Source: Accumulibacter sp.
GTDB lineage: Bacteria > Pseudomonadota > Gammaproteobacteria > Burkholderiales > Rhodocyclaceae
DNA length: 64,000 nt
Assembly: GCF_036625195.1 (NCBI RefSeq)
Contig: NZ_JAZKUG010000001.1
Span: 3,038,001 to 3,102,000 of the forward strand
Reading direction: 5' to 3'
The translations under genes were made by a program, and so were the position numbers. The notes under the pieces are model-generated. The model had not been told where the DNA came from. It did not search any database and saw only the letters and a list, made by a program, of their open reading frames with translations. How positions within the stretch are numbered: the stretch's first letter is position 1; each line of letters opens with the position of its first letter. This document shows, one piece after another, positions 19,786 through 28,531 of this stretch.

Positions 19786-20123
19786 AGCTCAGCTGCCCGT
19801 ATCGCGCGCTGGGGCTGCGGCGCGCACGGGAACCCAGTAAGAGCCTGGGGGCAGCATTCTCGCATTCCTTCCGAGGCGAGCGTCCGCCAAGCTGTCATGG
19901 CTTCGTCAGACGCTCCGGATGATGAAAGCCAGGACCGTTCCCCGCACTCCCGACCCCTCTCCCGCGGGCGGGCGAGGGGAGATTCGTCAGTCGCTCGTGC
20001 GACTTTCCCCGTCAAGCGCGAACTGGAAGAGCCACCCGGCCCAGTGGCGCATCGGGCGCGCCGGCTTTTGTCGTGGCGGGCGATCCGCGCTAGACTGCGC
20101 GCGGTTGATGACCGGAAGCCGCC
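19786..20123. other. Intergenic stretch holding dispersed repeat copy C
   Basis: About 340 bases between the PIN toxin and the Uma2 gene. The only structure seen is repeat copy C (19894-20008). The last 100 bases before 20124 should contain the Uma2 promoter, but no consensus is obvious. Confidence 0.5.
19894..20008 (+). repeat. Dispersed repeat, copy C (full length)
   Basis: About 115 bases aligning along their whole length with copy D (27086-27200, opposite strand). Shared landmarks are GTCATG at the left, GGATGATGAA, TCCCCNCANNCCCGACC, the CTCCCGC palindrome, GATTCG and a right end of GACTTTCCC or similar. Confidence 0.8.
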
Positions 20124-20684
20124 ATGGGCCTGCCGCAAGAGAAACCCGCTGTCTTTGATGATCTTTTCGCTCTGCCGGAACACGTCGTCGGCGAGATCAT
20201 CAACGGCCGTCTGCTCACCCATCCGCGGCCGGCTCCCCGGCACACGCGGGCGGGCTCAGCGCTTGGCTGCGAGCTCGGCGCGCCGTTCGACCTGGCGCGC
20301 AATGGTCCGGGCGGCTGGTGGATCCTCGACGAACCGGAACTGCATCTCGCTCGCCACGTCCTCGTCCCCGACCTGGCCGGCTGGCGGCGGGAACGCCTGC
20401 CGCGATTGCCCGAGACCGCCTGGTTCGATCTCGCCCCCGACTGGGTGTGCGAGATCCTGTCACCGGCGACGGCGCGCGTCGACCGGGCGGAGAAGTTGCC
20501 GATCTACGCCGCGCACGGGGTGAAACACGCCTGGCTCGTCGATCCCGATCTGCGCCTGCTGGAGGTCTTCGAGAACCACGACGGCCAGTGGCTGTTGCTG
20601 GCCGTTCTCGAAGACGACGCGGCGGTTGCGCAGCCGCCCTTCGCCGCCATCCGCTTCGCGCTTGGCGGGCTGTGGGCGGATTGA
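20124..20684 (+). CDS. Uma2-family (DUF820) putative restriction endonuclease-fold protein
   Basis: Protein of 186 residues with the PD-(D/E)xK layout of Uma2/DUF820 proteins. It shows EIINGRLLTHPRPAPRHT at the N-terminus, VPDLAGWRRERLP, then DWVCEILSPATARVDRAEKL and YAAHGVKHAWLVDP. Cellular role of the family is unknown; it is abundant in cyanobacteria and some proteobacteria. It sits directly before ureD, whose start lies inside or at its stop codon, so it may be cotranscribed with the urease genes without being part of the pathway. Confidence 0.88.
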   Translation: MGLPQEKPAVFDDLFALPEHVVGEIINGRLLTHPRPAPRHTRAGSALGCELGAPFDLARNGPGGWWILDEPELHLARHVLVPDLAGWRRERLPRLPETAWFDLAPDWVCEILSPATARVDRAEKLPIYAAHGVKHAWLVDPDLRLLEVFENHDGQWLLLAVLEDDAAVAQPPFAAIRFALGGLWAD

Positions 20685-21559
20685 GCGCCGGCATTCGGCT
20701 GGCGCCCGGCGCCGCCCGGGTGGTCGAGGAAGCGGCGCGGCCGGGCTGGCAGGCGCGCCTGGCGCTCGGCTTCGAACGCCGCGGCGAGCGGACGCTGCTC
20801 GCCCGTTGTGAACACCTCGGGCCGCTGCGCGTGCAGAAGGCGCTCTATCCGGAGGGGCCGGCGGTCTGCCAGGCGATCATCCTGCATCCGCCTGGTGGCA
20901 TTGCCGGCGGTGACGGTCTCGACATCTCGCTGGTCGCGGGGCCCGGCGCGCACGCGCAGTTGACGACACCGGGTGCCGGCAAGTGGTATCGTTCCGGCGG
21001 CCGGCGCGCGTCGCAATCGGTGCACCTGCGCGTCGACGCGCAGGCCATCGTCGAGTGGCTGCCGCAGGAGACGATCGTCTTCGACGGCGCCGAGGCGGCG
21101 ATGCAGACGCGAATTGAGCTGGCGGCCGGGGCGCTGTACTGCGGCTGGGAAATCCTCTGCCTCGGACGGACGGCCAGCGGCGAGCGTTTCGCGCACGGCC
21201 GGCTCGATCTGTCGACGCGCATCGAGCAGGGCGGGCGGCCGCTGTGGGTCGAGCGTGGCGGCCTGCGCGGCGGCTCGCCGTGGCTCGACGCTGCCGCCGG
21301 TCTCGGCGGCTTGCCGGTGAGCGCGACGCTGTTGCTCGCCGGACGCACGGTCGAGCCGGAATGGCTGGCGGCGTGCCGCGCGGTGCCGCTCGCCGCCGGC
21401 CTGCGCGCCGGCGTCACGGCGCTGCCCGGGGTGCTGGTCGCGCGCTGCCTGGCGCCGGCGAGCGAGCCGGCGAAGGAGTGGCTGCTCGGCGTCTGGCAGC
21501 GCCTGCGGCCGCTGGCGCTGCTGCGGGCCGCCGTGCCGCCGCGCATCTGGAGTACCTGA
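20672..21559 (+). CDS. ureD: Urease accessory protein UreD
   Basis: Scaffold protein of the UreDFG urease-activation complex, 295 residues from the GTG at 20672. The motifs HPPGGIAGGD, LTTPGAGKWYRS and WLPQETIVFDGA are characteristic of UreD. The frame has no suitable ATG; a TTG at 20681, overlapping the Uma2 stop, is an equally possible start. It opens the ureDABCEFG order. Confidence 0.92.
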   Translation: MGGLSAGIRLAPGAARVVEEAARPGWQARLALGFERRGERTLLARCEHLGPLRVQKALYPEGPAVCQAIILHPPGGIAGGDGLDISLVAGPGAHAQLTTPGAGKWYRSGGRRASQSVHLRVDAQAIVEWLPQETIVFDGAEAAMQTRIELAAGALYCGWEILCLGRTASGERFAHGRLDLSTRIEQGGRPLWVERGGLRGGSPWLDAAAGLGGLPVSATLLLAGRTVEPEWLAACRAVPLAAGLRAGVTALPGVLVARCLAPASEPAKEWLLGVWQRLRPLALLRAAVPPRIWST

Positions 21560-21577
21560 TTCTGCTGAAAGGAAGCC

Positions 21578-21880
21578 ATGGAACTGACGCCGAGAGAGAA
21601 GGACAAATTGCTGCTGTTCACCGCCGCGCTGCTCGCCGAGCGGCGCCGCGCGCGCGGGCTGCGGCTCAACTACCCGGAAGCGGTGGCGCTGATCAGCGCG
21701 GCGATCATCGAGGGCGCGCGCGATGGGCGGACGGTCGCCGAACTGATGCATCACGGCACGACGATTCTGGGTCGCGACGAGGTGATGGAGGGCGTTGCCG
21801 AGATGATCCACGACATCCAGGTCGAAGCGACCTTTCCCGACGGCACCAAGCTGGTCACCGTCCACCACCCGATCGTCTGA
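21578..21880 (+). CDS. ureA: Urease gamma subunit UreA
   Basis: Small structural subunit of 100 residues, the usual length. It starts with MELTPREKDKLLLFTAAL, and ISAAIIEGARDG and HDIQVEATFPDGTKLVTVH are family blocks. GAAAGGAAG precedes the ATG. It forms the (UreABC)3 enzyme with the next two genes. Confidence 0.96.
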   Translation: MELTPREKDKLLLFTAALLAERRRARGLRLNYPEAVALISAAIIEGARDGRTVAELMHHGTTILGRDEVMEGVAEMIHDIQVEATFPDGTKLVTVHHPIV

Positions 21881-21891
21881 GGAGGCCCGGC

Positions 21892-22200
21892 ATGATTCCC
21901 GGAGAAATGCACATCGAGCCCGGCGAGATCGAGCTCAACGCCGGTCGCGAGACGATCCGGCTGGCCGTCGCCAACACCGGCGACCGGCCGATCCAGGTCG
22001 GTTCGCACTACCACTTTGCCGAGACCAACGCCGCGCTGTCCTTCGATCGGGTCGCCGCGCGCGGTTTCCGGCTCGACATCGCCGCGGGTACGGCGGTGCG
22101 TTTCGAGCCGGGGCAGACGCGCAGCGTGCAGCTCGTCGCCCTCGCCGGTGATCGCCGGGTCTTTGGTTTCACTGCCACCGTCATGGGAGCCCTCGAATGA
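21892..22200 (+). CDS. ureB: Urease beta subunit UreB
   Basis: Structural subunit of 102 residues. It has MIPGEM at the start and IQVGSHYHFAETN in the middle, both family signatures. GGAGG precedes the ATG by 5 bases. The stop overlaps the ureC start by 4 bases (ATGA). Confidence 0.96.
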   Translation: MIPGEMHIEPGEIELNAGRETIRLAVANTGDRPIQVGSHYHFAETNAALSFDRVAARGFRLDIAAGTAVRFEPGQTRSVQLVALAGDRRVFGFTATVMGALE

Positions 22201-23909
22201 GCGTCCGCATCTCGCGCCAGGCCTATGCCGAAATGTTCGGGCCGACGGTCGGCGACCGCGTCCGCCTCGCCGATACCGATCTCTGGATCGAGGTCGAGCA
22301 GGATCTGACCGTCTACGGCGACGAGGTCAAGTTCGGTGGTGGCAAGGTGATCCGCGACGGCATGGGACAGGGCCAGAAGCCGGCGGCGGAAGTGGCCGAT
22401 ACGGTGATCACCAACGCGCTGATCGTCGACCACTGGGGAATCGTCAAGGCCGACATCGCGCTCAAGGGCGGCTGCATCGCCGCCATCGGCAAGGCCGGCA
22501 ACCCCGACATCCAGCCCGGGGTGACGATCAGCATCGGTGGCGGCACCGAGATCATCGCCGGCGAAGGCATGATCGTCACTGCCGGCGGCATCGACAGCCA
22601 CATCCATTTCATCTGCCCGCAGCAGATCGAGGAAGCGCTGATGTCGGGCGTGACGACGATGCTCGGCGGTGGCACCGGGCCCGCCACCGGTACCTACGCC
22701 ACCACCTGCACGCCGGGCCCGTGGCACATCCAGCGCATGCTGCAGGCGGCCGAGGCGTTCCCGATGAACCTCGGCTTCTTCGGCAAGGGCAACGTCTCGC
22801 TGCCCGAACCGCTGCGCGAGCAGGTGCGCGCCGGCGCGATCGGCCTCAAGCTGCACGAGGACTGGGGGACGACGCCGGCGGCGATCGACAACTGCCTGTC
22901 GGTCGCCGACGAGATGGACGTGCAGGTGGCGATCCACACCGACACGCTCAACGAGTCCGGCTTCGTCGAAACGACGCTGGCCGCCTTCCGGGGGCGGACG
23001 ATCCACACCTTCCATACCGAAGGCGCCGGCGGCGGGCACGCACCGGACATCCTGCGCGCCATCGGCGAGGCCAACGTCCTGCCGTCGTCCACCAACCCGA
23101 CGCGGCCGTACACGGTGAATACCGTCGACGAGCACCTCGACATGCTGATGGTCTGCCATCACCTGGACCCGTCGATCGCCGAGGACGTCGCCTTCGCCGA
23201 GAGCCGCATCCGGCGCGAGACGATCGCTGCCGAGGACATCCTGCACGACCTCGGTGCGCTGTCGATGATGTCTTCGGACTCGCAGGCGATGGGCCGGGTG
23301 GGCGAGGTGATCATCCGCACCTGGCAGACGGCGCACAAGATGAAGGGGCAGCGCGGTTCGCTGCCGGCGCCGGGAGCTGGCCCGCAGCGGCACGACAATT
23401 TCCGCGTCAAGCGCTATCTCGCCAAGTACACGATCAATCCGGCGATCACGCACGGCATCAGCCATCTCGTCGGCTCGATCGAGGTGGGCAAGCTCGCCGA
23501 CCTGGTGCTCTGGAAGCCGGCTTTCTTCGGCGTCAAGCCGTCGCTGATCCTCAAGGGGGGGATGATCGCCGCCGCCGCGATGGGCGATGCCAATGCGTCG
23601 ATTCCGACGCCGCAGCCGGTGCACTACCGGCCGATGTTCGGCTCCTTCGGCAATGCGCTGCAGACTTCGGTGACTTTCGTCTCGCAGGCGGCACTGGACA
23701 GCCCCGGAGTCGCCGCGCTGCAGTTGCGCAAGCCACTGGTCGCCGTTCGCCAGACCAGGGGAATCGGCAAGGCGGACCTGGTACACAACGCCGCGACGCC
23801 GAAGATCGAGGTCGACCCCGAAACCTACGCCGTGCGTGCCGACGGCGAGCTGCTGGTCTGCGAACCGGCGAGCGTGCTGCCGCTGGCGCAGCGCTACTTC
23901 CTGTTCTGA
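22197..23909 (+). CDS. ureC: Urease alpha subunit UreC
   Basis: Catalytic subunit of the nickel enzyme that hydrolyses urea to ammonia and carbamate, 570 residues. Nickel-site residues are in place: the HIH pair in IDSHIHFICPQQ (near 134-136), the lysine to be carbamylated in GLKLHEDWG (near 219), and the histidines in VAIHTDTLNE and IHTFHTEGAGGGHAPD. The flap cysteine is in MVCHHLD near residue 319. Length and motifs are those of a functional enzyme. Confidence 0.97.
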   Translation: MSVRISRQAYAEMFGPTVGDRVRLADTDLWIEVEQDLTVYGDEVKFGGGKVIRDGMGQGQKPAAEVADTVITNALIVDHWGIVKADIALKGGCIAAIGKAGNPDIQPGVTISIGGGTEIIAGEGMIVTAGGIDSHIHFICPQQIEEALMSGVTTMLGGGTGPATGTYATTCTPGPWHIQRMLQAAEAFPMNLGFFGKGNVSLPEPLREQVRAGAIGLKLHEDWGTTPAAIDNCLSVADEMDVQVAIHTDTLNESGFVETTLAAFRGRTIHTFHTEGAGGGHAPDILRAIGEANVLPSSTNPTRPYTVNTVDEHLDMLMVCHHLDPSIAEDVAFAESRIRRETIAAEDILHDLGALSMMSSDSQAMGRVGEVIIRTWQTAHKMKGQRGSLPAPGAGPQRHDNFRVKRYLAKYTINPAITHGISHLVGSIEVGKLADLVLWKPAFFGVKPSLILKGGMIAAAAMGDANASIPTPQPVHYRPMFGSFGNALQTSVTFVSQAALDSPGVAALQLRKPLVAVRQTRGIGKADLVHNAATPKIEVDPETYAVRADGELLVCEPASVLPLAQRYFLF

Positions 23910-23916
23910 GGCGAGC

Positions 23917-24486
23917 ATGCTTCTGGTCGAATCCTTCGCCGCCGCCGACGCGCCGGTCAGCGATCACCTGGTGCTGCCCTACGACGCCCGCTGCCGGAGC
24001 CGGCAGCGCGTGACGCTGGTCGGCGGCGAGGAAATGGGCTATGTGCTGCCGGCCGGTACGGTACTGCGCGACGGCGACCGCTTGCTGGCCAGTGACGGGC
24101 GCGTCGTCGAGGTCAGCGCGGCGCCGGAAGAGCTGCTCGAGGTTCGCGCCCGTGACACCCTGCAGTTGATCCGTGCCGCCTACCATCTGGGCAACCGGCA
24201 CGTGCCGGTGCAACTCGGCGACGAGTTCCTCCGCCTGCAGCCGGACCACGTGCTGGGCGCCATGCTGCGGCGTCTGGGTTGTTCGCTCGCTGCGGTCGTG
24301 GCGCCCTTCGATCCGGAGGGCGGAGCCTACGGTGCGGCGCACAGCCACGCCGGCGCAGCGGTACATGGCGGCGCAGCGGCACGTGTCGGCGACTACCGGC
24401 CGGCGCCGGGCCGGCGCAAGACTGATGCGCACGACCCGGGCCACGGTGCGCATCGTTCGCCGGCGAAGATCCACACATTCAAGTGA
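23917..24486 (+). CDS. ureE: Urease accessory nickel chaperone UreE
   Basis: Nickel donor to apo-urease, 189 residues. The N-terminal domain shows RVTLVGGEEMGYVLPAGTVL and the C-terminal domain has HLGNRHVPVQL with the metal-binding histidine. The tail holds several histidines (AHSHAG, DAHDPGHGAH), suiting nickel storage. The ATG at 23917 follows ureC by 7 bases. The stop overlaps the ureF GTG (GTGA). Confidence 0.93.
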   Translation: MLLVESFAAADAPVSDHLVLPYDARCRSRQRVTLVGGEEMGYVLPAGTVLRDGDRLLASDGRVVEVSAAPEELLEVRARDTLQLIRAAYHLGNRHVPVQLGDEFLRLQPDHVLGAMLRRLGCSLAAVVAPFDPEGGAYGAAHSHAGAAVHGGAAARVGDYRPAPGRRKTDAHDPGHGAHRSPAKIHTFK

Positions 24487-25150
24487 GCCTGGTGCTGGCA
24501 CGCCTGCTGCAGCTCGCCAGCCCGGCGTTGCCGGTCGGCGCCTACACCTATTCGCAGGGGCTCGAATGGGCCGTCGAAGCGGGGCTGGTACGCGACGAGA
24601 CGAGCGCCGGGCAGTGGATCGGCGGCGTGCTCGAGGAGGGCATCGGTCGCTTCGAGGCGCCGCTCGCTGCCTGCCTGCAGCGCGCCTGGAACGTTGCCGA
24701 CGTCGGCGAGGTGGCGCGTCTGAACGGCGAGTTCCTGGCCAGCCGCGAGTCCTCCGAGCTGCGTGCCGAGACCCTGCAGATGGGCTACTCGCTGCGCCGC
24801 CTGCTGCGTGACCTGGACGATTTCCCCTTGCCCGAGGTCCTCGATGAACTGCCGGAAACGGCTTTTCCGACGGTCTGGGCGCTGGCCGCCGCGTCCTGGC
24901 GGATCCCGCTGGCCGACTCGCTCGCGGCCTATCTGTGGTCCTGGTGCGAGAACCAGGTGCTGGCGGCGCTGAAGGCGGTGCCGCTCGGCCAGACTGCCGG
25001 GCAGCGGCTTCTGCTGCAGCTCGGTGGCCGCATTCCGCCGGTCGTGCAACGGGCGCTGGTCCTCCCGGAGGCGGCATGGAGCAACTTTGCCCCGGGTTTC
25101 GCGCTGGCGTCGAGCCAGCACGAAACGCAGTATTCGAGACTCTTTCGATC

Positions 25151-25154
<4 letters not shown>
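24483..25154 (+). CDS. ureF: Urease accessory protein UreF
   Basis: Part of the UreDFG activation complex, gating UreG GTPase activity, 223 residues. SPALPVGAYTYSQGLEWAVE at the start and the C-terminal SSQHETQYSRLFRS are clear family marks. It starts with GTG, overlapping the ureE stop by 4 bases, and its own stop overlaps the ureG ATG in the same way. Confidence 0.94.
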
Positions 25155-25783
<629 letters not shown>

Positions 25784-25873
25784 ACGGGCGGCAAGCGGTC
25801 GCTGGCTTGGCGGGATGCTTGCGGGGCGAGCGGGTCGTCGCCGAGTTGAGCATGCGGCCAGCGAAATTGGGGC

Positions 25874-26761
25874 TCAGCAGGCGCGGCCGTCGGGCAGACG
25901 GGTGAAGCCGAAACCGCCGCCGTGGCTCGGCTGGATGCAGATCGTCACGCCAAGCGAGCGCGCGGCGCGGTCGATGTCGGGCGGAAAGGCAGCGAAGGGG
26001 ATCGATCGCTCGACGACTGACCGGATGAACGCGATCTCGTCCTGCTGGTCGCCGGCGTTGAGGATGGCGAAGGACTTCAGGCTGCCGTTGGGGTTGATCC
26101 GGAACTGGACGGCGGCCGGCTTCACCCCCCGGCTGCGCGGGTCGTTGCGGACGAAGGCGGCGCTCCGGTTCAGTCGCCGGACGATGCCATCGAGGTAGAG
26201 GTCGAGGCTGAACGGGTCGGGCGGCGGCGTGTCGGGCCGGCGCTCGAGCATCAGCAGTCCCTGTTCGTCGCGCCGCGCCTGCTGTCGGCCGAGCTCCGCC
26301 GCCTGTGCCAGCGAACGCTGCGCCAGTGATGGCCTGGGCGTCGCCTTCGCCTGCGCGTCGAGCTCGTCGAGGAAACGCTTCATCTCCTGCCTTTCACTCG
26401 GGCTCCAGCGCGGCGTGTCGTCGCGAGCGGCTTTACCGGTTGGCGTCGGCACGTTCGGCGTGCGCGGCCGCGGTGCCTTGCTGGCCGGTCGGGCGGCGGC
26501 ACGCGACGGAGCTTTGGCTGTCGCCGGCTGGCGCGGCAGGGTGGCCTGCGCTGCCGGCGGCGCTGCCGGCTGCTGTGCCGGCGACAGGCTGGCTGCGAAG
26601 CGCGTCGAGGCGATCGGCCGGGGCACTGCCTCCTGCTCCGGAAAGAAGAGGACGATGGCGTGCAGGAGCAGCGATGCCGCGAGGGCAGCAAGCAGCGAGC
26701 GCGAGATCGGAGTCTGTTCTACGCCAACCTCGTCATCTGCCCGAGCAGCTACGCGAAACAC
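25874..26761 (-). CDS. TonB C-terminal-domain-like protein with N-terminal membrane anchor
   Basis: Protein of 295 residues from a GTG start (tentative). A single hydrophobic segment (LLAALAASLLLHAIVLFFP) is followed by a proline/alanine-rich linker (about 60-110), a charged helical region and a TonB-C-like end (LDLYLDGIVRRLNRSAAFV, then VQFRINPNGSLKSFAIL). This is the layout of periplasm-spanning TonB or TolA-like energisers. No ExbB, ExbD or TonB-dependent receptor is nearby, so its partner is unknown. Confidence 0.75.
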   Translation of the reverse strand: MFRVAARADDEVGVEQTPISRSLLAALAASLLLHAIVLFFPEQEAVPRPIASTRFAASLSPAQQPAAPPAAQATLPRQPATAKAPSRAAARPASKAPRPRTPNVPTPTGKAARDDTPRWSPSERQEMKRFLDELDAQAKATPRPSLAQRSLAQAAELGRQQARRDEQGLLMLERRPDTPPPDPFSLDLYLDGIVRRLNRSAAFVRNDPRSRGVKPAAVQFRINPNGSLKSFAILNAGDQQDEIAFIRSVVERSIPFAAFPPDIDRAARSLGVTICIQPSHGGGFGFTRLPDGRAC

Positions 26762-27085
26762 GTCGCCAGCAGGTCGCGCGGCATCGCCTGCGCGGATGGG
26801 CGCCTGGCGAGCGGACGGCGCATGCGCCAGATCGGTCGCATGGCAGGATCACTCGCAGCCTGGTGGCGGTGCCGCGCAGCAAAGGACTGCGGCGGTCCGG
26901 CGCGACCGGCGTCGTTGAGATCGCGGTCGCAGGAGGTCTTCAGGGCCCATGTGGGCAGGATAGCGAGCCGGCCGGTGGTCGTCAATTCGGGCGGCGGCTG
27001 GTCCGCGGCCGCAGCGGCGGCGACCGTGGTACCTGCCGGTGGCCGCATGCAGCGGCCGGCAGGCTCCTGCAGGGCCCATGTTGAG

Positions 27086-27200
27086 GTGAAAGGCGCGTCC
27101 GCGACTCGCGAATCTCCCTTCTCCCGCACGCGGGAGAACGGTCGGGGATGGGGGGACCGATCATGACCTTCATCATCCCGAGTGCCTCGACAGTCATGAC
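27086..27200 (-). repeat. Dispersed repeat, copy D (full length)
   Basis: Minus-strand copy of the 115-bp element. Its palindrome and right half (CCCGCGTGCGGGAG, GGGAGATTCGCGAGTCGCGG) are nearly identical to copy B, and its left half aligns with copy C. It lies about 90 bases upstream of the first PEP-CTERM upstream element. Confidence 0.8.
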
Positions 27201-27249
27201 TGGAGACGTTCATTCGCTGGCGCCGCCGCTTGGGCGCCAGTGTCGACTC

Positions 27250-27269
27250 CTTGCCGGATAGCCGGCAAG
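27250..27269. other. Perfect 8-bp hairpin
   Basis: CTTGCCGG-ATAG-CCGGCAAG, extended by GACT/AGTC on the outside with one bulged base. No T-run follows, so it is not a standard terminator. It may insulate the promoter region or be a protein-binding site. Confidence 0.55.
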
Positions 27270-27294
27270 AGTCGCGTTGGTGGGACGGGCGGAC

Positions 27295-27311
27295 TGTCGG
27301 AATTTCTTACA
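27295..27311 (+). promoter_or_regulatory. Candidate enhancer-binding protein site (upstream element 1)
   Basis: TGTCGGAATTTCTTACA forms an interrupted palindrome TGTNNGAANTTCNNACA. Its centre is about 98 bases before the predicted start of transcription, the usual place for activators of sigma-54 RNA polymerase. PrsR is the obvious candidate binder in PEP-CTERM organisms; that is inference. Confidence 0.6.
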
Positions 27312-27331
27312 ACACAGCTGCCCGAATACAG

Positions 27332-27347
27332 TGTGATATTTCTAACA
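27332..27347 (+). promoter_or_regulatory. Candidate enhancer-binding protein site (upstream element 2)
   Basis: TGTGATATTTCTAACA repeats the TGT-ATTTCT-ACA pattern of element 1, about 36 bases downstream of it. Symmetry is weaker. Two spaced sites would suit an oligomerising activator. Confidence 0.45.
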
Positions 27348-27374
27348 TTCTGCTGCAAAACGATGTTTTTTTTC

Positions 27375-27390
27375 TGGCACGAATGTTGCT
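27375..27390 (+). promoter_or_regulatory. Sigma-54 (RpoN) -24/-12 promoter
   Basis: TGGCACGAATGTTGCT matches the consensus TGGCACG-N4-TTGCW at every fixed position, with GG and GC spaced correctly. Transcription would begin near 27401, giving a leader of about 130 bases before the PEP-CTERM gene. PEP-CTERM genes in floc-forming bacteria are known to depend on RpoN with the PrsK/PrsR pair. Confidence 0.85.
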
Positions 27391-27528
27391 CTGTCAGTTA
27401 CAGGTTTTGCTGAGGGGCGGGGGTGGAACGCTACAGCCCCTTGAAGCCAAGACTTGTGAAGCCCACTTAAACCCTCATCCACCGGTTTTCCGAGCAGGGG
27501 CTGGTGACCGAAGTGAAGGAGTCAAACA

Positions 27529-28380
27529 ATGAGTGTAACTCGTAGCAGGACCAAGATCGCCTTGGCCGTCATGGGCTTGGTCGCGTCGACCGGCGCTTCG
27601 GCGGCAGTGTCGCTGGGCAATGTCGTCATCGGTAATTCGCCATGCCAGACGTGGTTGGGTTCGACGCAGCTCTCTTCCAGCAGTTGTTCGGATGCGAACG
27701 TCGCGAGCGCCCTGCAGGTCGGGGGTGGCAACGTCGAACTCGGAAAGTTTGGCAGTGGTAGTGGTAACACTCCTCCGGGGACCACACTGTCTGGCGACTT
27801 CGCAGGAAAGCCGCTGACCCTGCGCAGCCTTGTCGAAGCTGACTGGACGACCGGGCGGTTGCAGCCTACCGCGCTGACCGAGCGCTACATTCAAGGCGCT
27901 GCACAGGAGGCTGGCATCAACCTGTCGCCCACGGGTCTGAGTAACGCGGTGACGGCCTTCCTCTCGCCCAATGCCGGTCTCGGCGGTATGGCGCCGTGGA
28001 TGTTGGTCAGCGACCCCAACATCGATTACGTCGAGATGCGCGACGGCCATGGCGTATACATCGGTCTGGCGGGAATCTACAACGCGACGCCGTTCCTCCA
28101 GGCCGTCTTCGGTTCCCAACTGCCGCCGGGGACCCTGTTGCCGAGCGGGCTGCAGGTGAGCGAGGTGGTGCATGTGGATCTCGCCGGTTTGCAGGACTAC
28201 CTGTTCGGGTTCGAGGCGACGCGCTCCGGTGTCTATGCAGGGCCGACGCCGCCAAGTCAACAGGTCCAGGATACCCTGTCCTATTCGGGTACCTATGAGG
28301 TGAAGATCCCCGAGCCAGAGTCGCTCGCGCTCTTGGGACTGGCTCTGGTCGGCGCGTTCATCGGCCGTCGCCGCGCCTGA
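27529..28380 (+). CDS. PEP-CTERM sorting-domain exported protein
   Basis: Exported protein of 283 residues. A signal peptide (KIALAVMGLVASTGASA) is followed by a polar, serine/glycine-rich body and a C-terminal PEP-CTERM tail: PEPESLALLGLALVGAFIG then arginines. The tail is the sorting signal cut by exosortase (EpsH/XrtA type); no exosortase is in the window, so it must lie elsewhere. AAGGAG precedes the ATG by 8 bases. The body has no domain I recognise. Its position before an exopolysaccharide block fits a matrix protein role. Confidence 0.88.
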   Translation: MSVTRSRTKIALAVMGLVASTGASAAVSLGNVVIGNSPCQTWLGSTQLSSSSCSDANVASALQVGGGNVELGKFGSGSGNTPPGTTLSGDFAGKPLTLRSLVEADWTTGRLQPTALTERYIQGAAQEAGINLSPTGLSNAVTAFLSPNAGLGGMAPWMLVSDPNIDYVEMRDGHGVYIGLAGIYNATPFLQAVFGSQLPPGTLLPSGLQVSEVVHVDLAGLQDYLFGFEATRSGVYAGPTPPSQQVQDTLSYSGTYEVKIPEPESLALLGLALVGAFIGRRRA

Positions 28381-28399
28381 GGCGCTTCGCGAGAGCTTC

Positions 28400-28417
28400 T
28401 CGGCGCGCGAGCGCCGA
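28400..28417 (+). other. Hairpin with GCGA tetraloop
   Basis: TCGGCGC-GCGA-GCGCCGA, a 7-bp stem capped by a GNRA-type loop, 20 bases after the PEP-CTERM stop. It could protect the 3' end of that transcript or reduce readthrough. Confidence 0.5.
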
Positions 28418-28430
28418 TGGGGGTGTGCCT

Positions 28431-28452
28431 GCAGAGCCCGCAAGGGCTCTGC
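28431..28452 (+). other. Hairpin with GCAA tetraloop
   Basis: GCAGAGCCC-GCAA-GGGCTCTGC, a perfect 9-bp stem, also with a GNRA loop, 14 bases after the first hairpin. No T-run follows. Together the two could process or attenuate the transcript between the abundant PEP-CTERM product and the polysaccharide genes. Confidence 0.6.
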
Positions 28453-28531
28453 GCGCGATGGGACTCGGGAGTGGGACCGTCGGCCAAGGGGCAAAGGCTG
28501 AAGCCTGGAACTGCTCACCGCGGAGGTGGCC

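Larger units (their letters stand above)
26762..27528. other. Long regulatory region upstream of PEP-CTERM gene
   Basis: About 770 bases with no believable gene. It contains repeat copy D (27086-27200), a perfect hairpin (27250-27269), two upstream sequence candidates (27295-27311 and 27332-27347) and a sigma-54 type promoter (27375-27390). From about 27300 onward it is distinctly AT-rich compared with everything around, as expected of a regulated promoter. Confidence 0.7.

Noticed and set aside
22008..23918. 636-codon minus-strand frame opposite ureC
   Set aside because: Antisense to urease active-site motifs; arginine/aspartate-rich shadow.
26749..27213. Minus-strand 154-codon frame upstream of the TonB-like gene
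   Set aside because: It runs through the dispersed repeat and has no coherent protein character.
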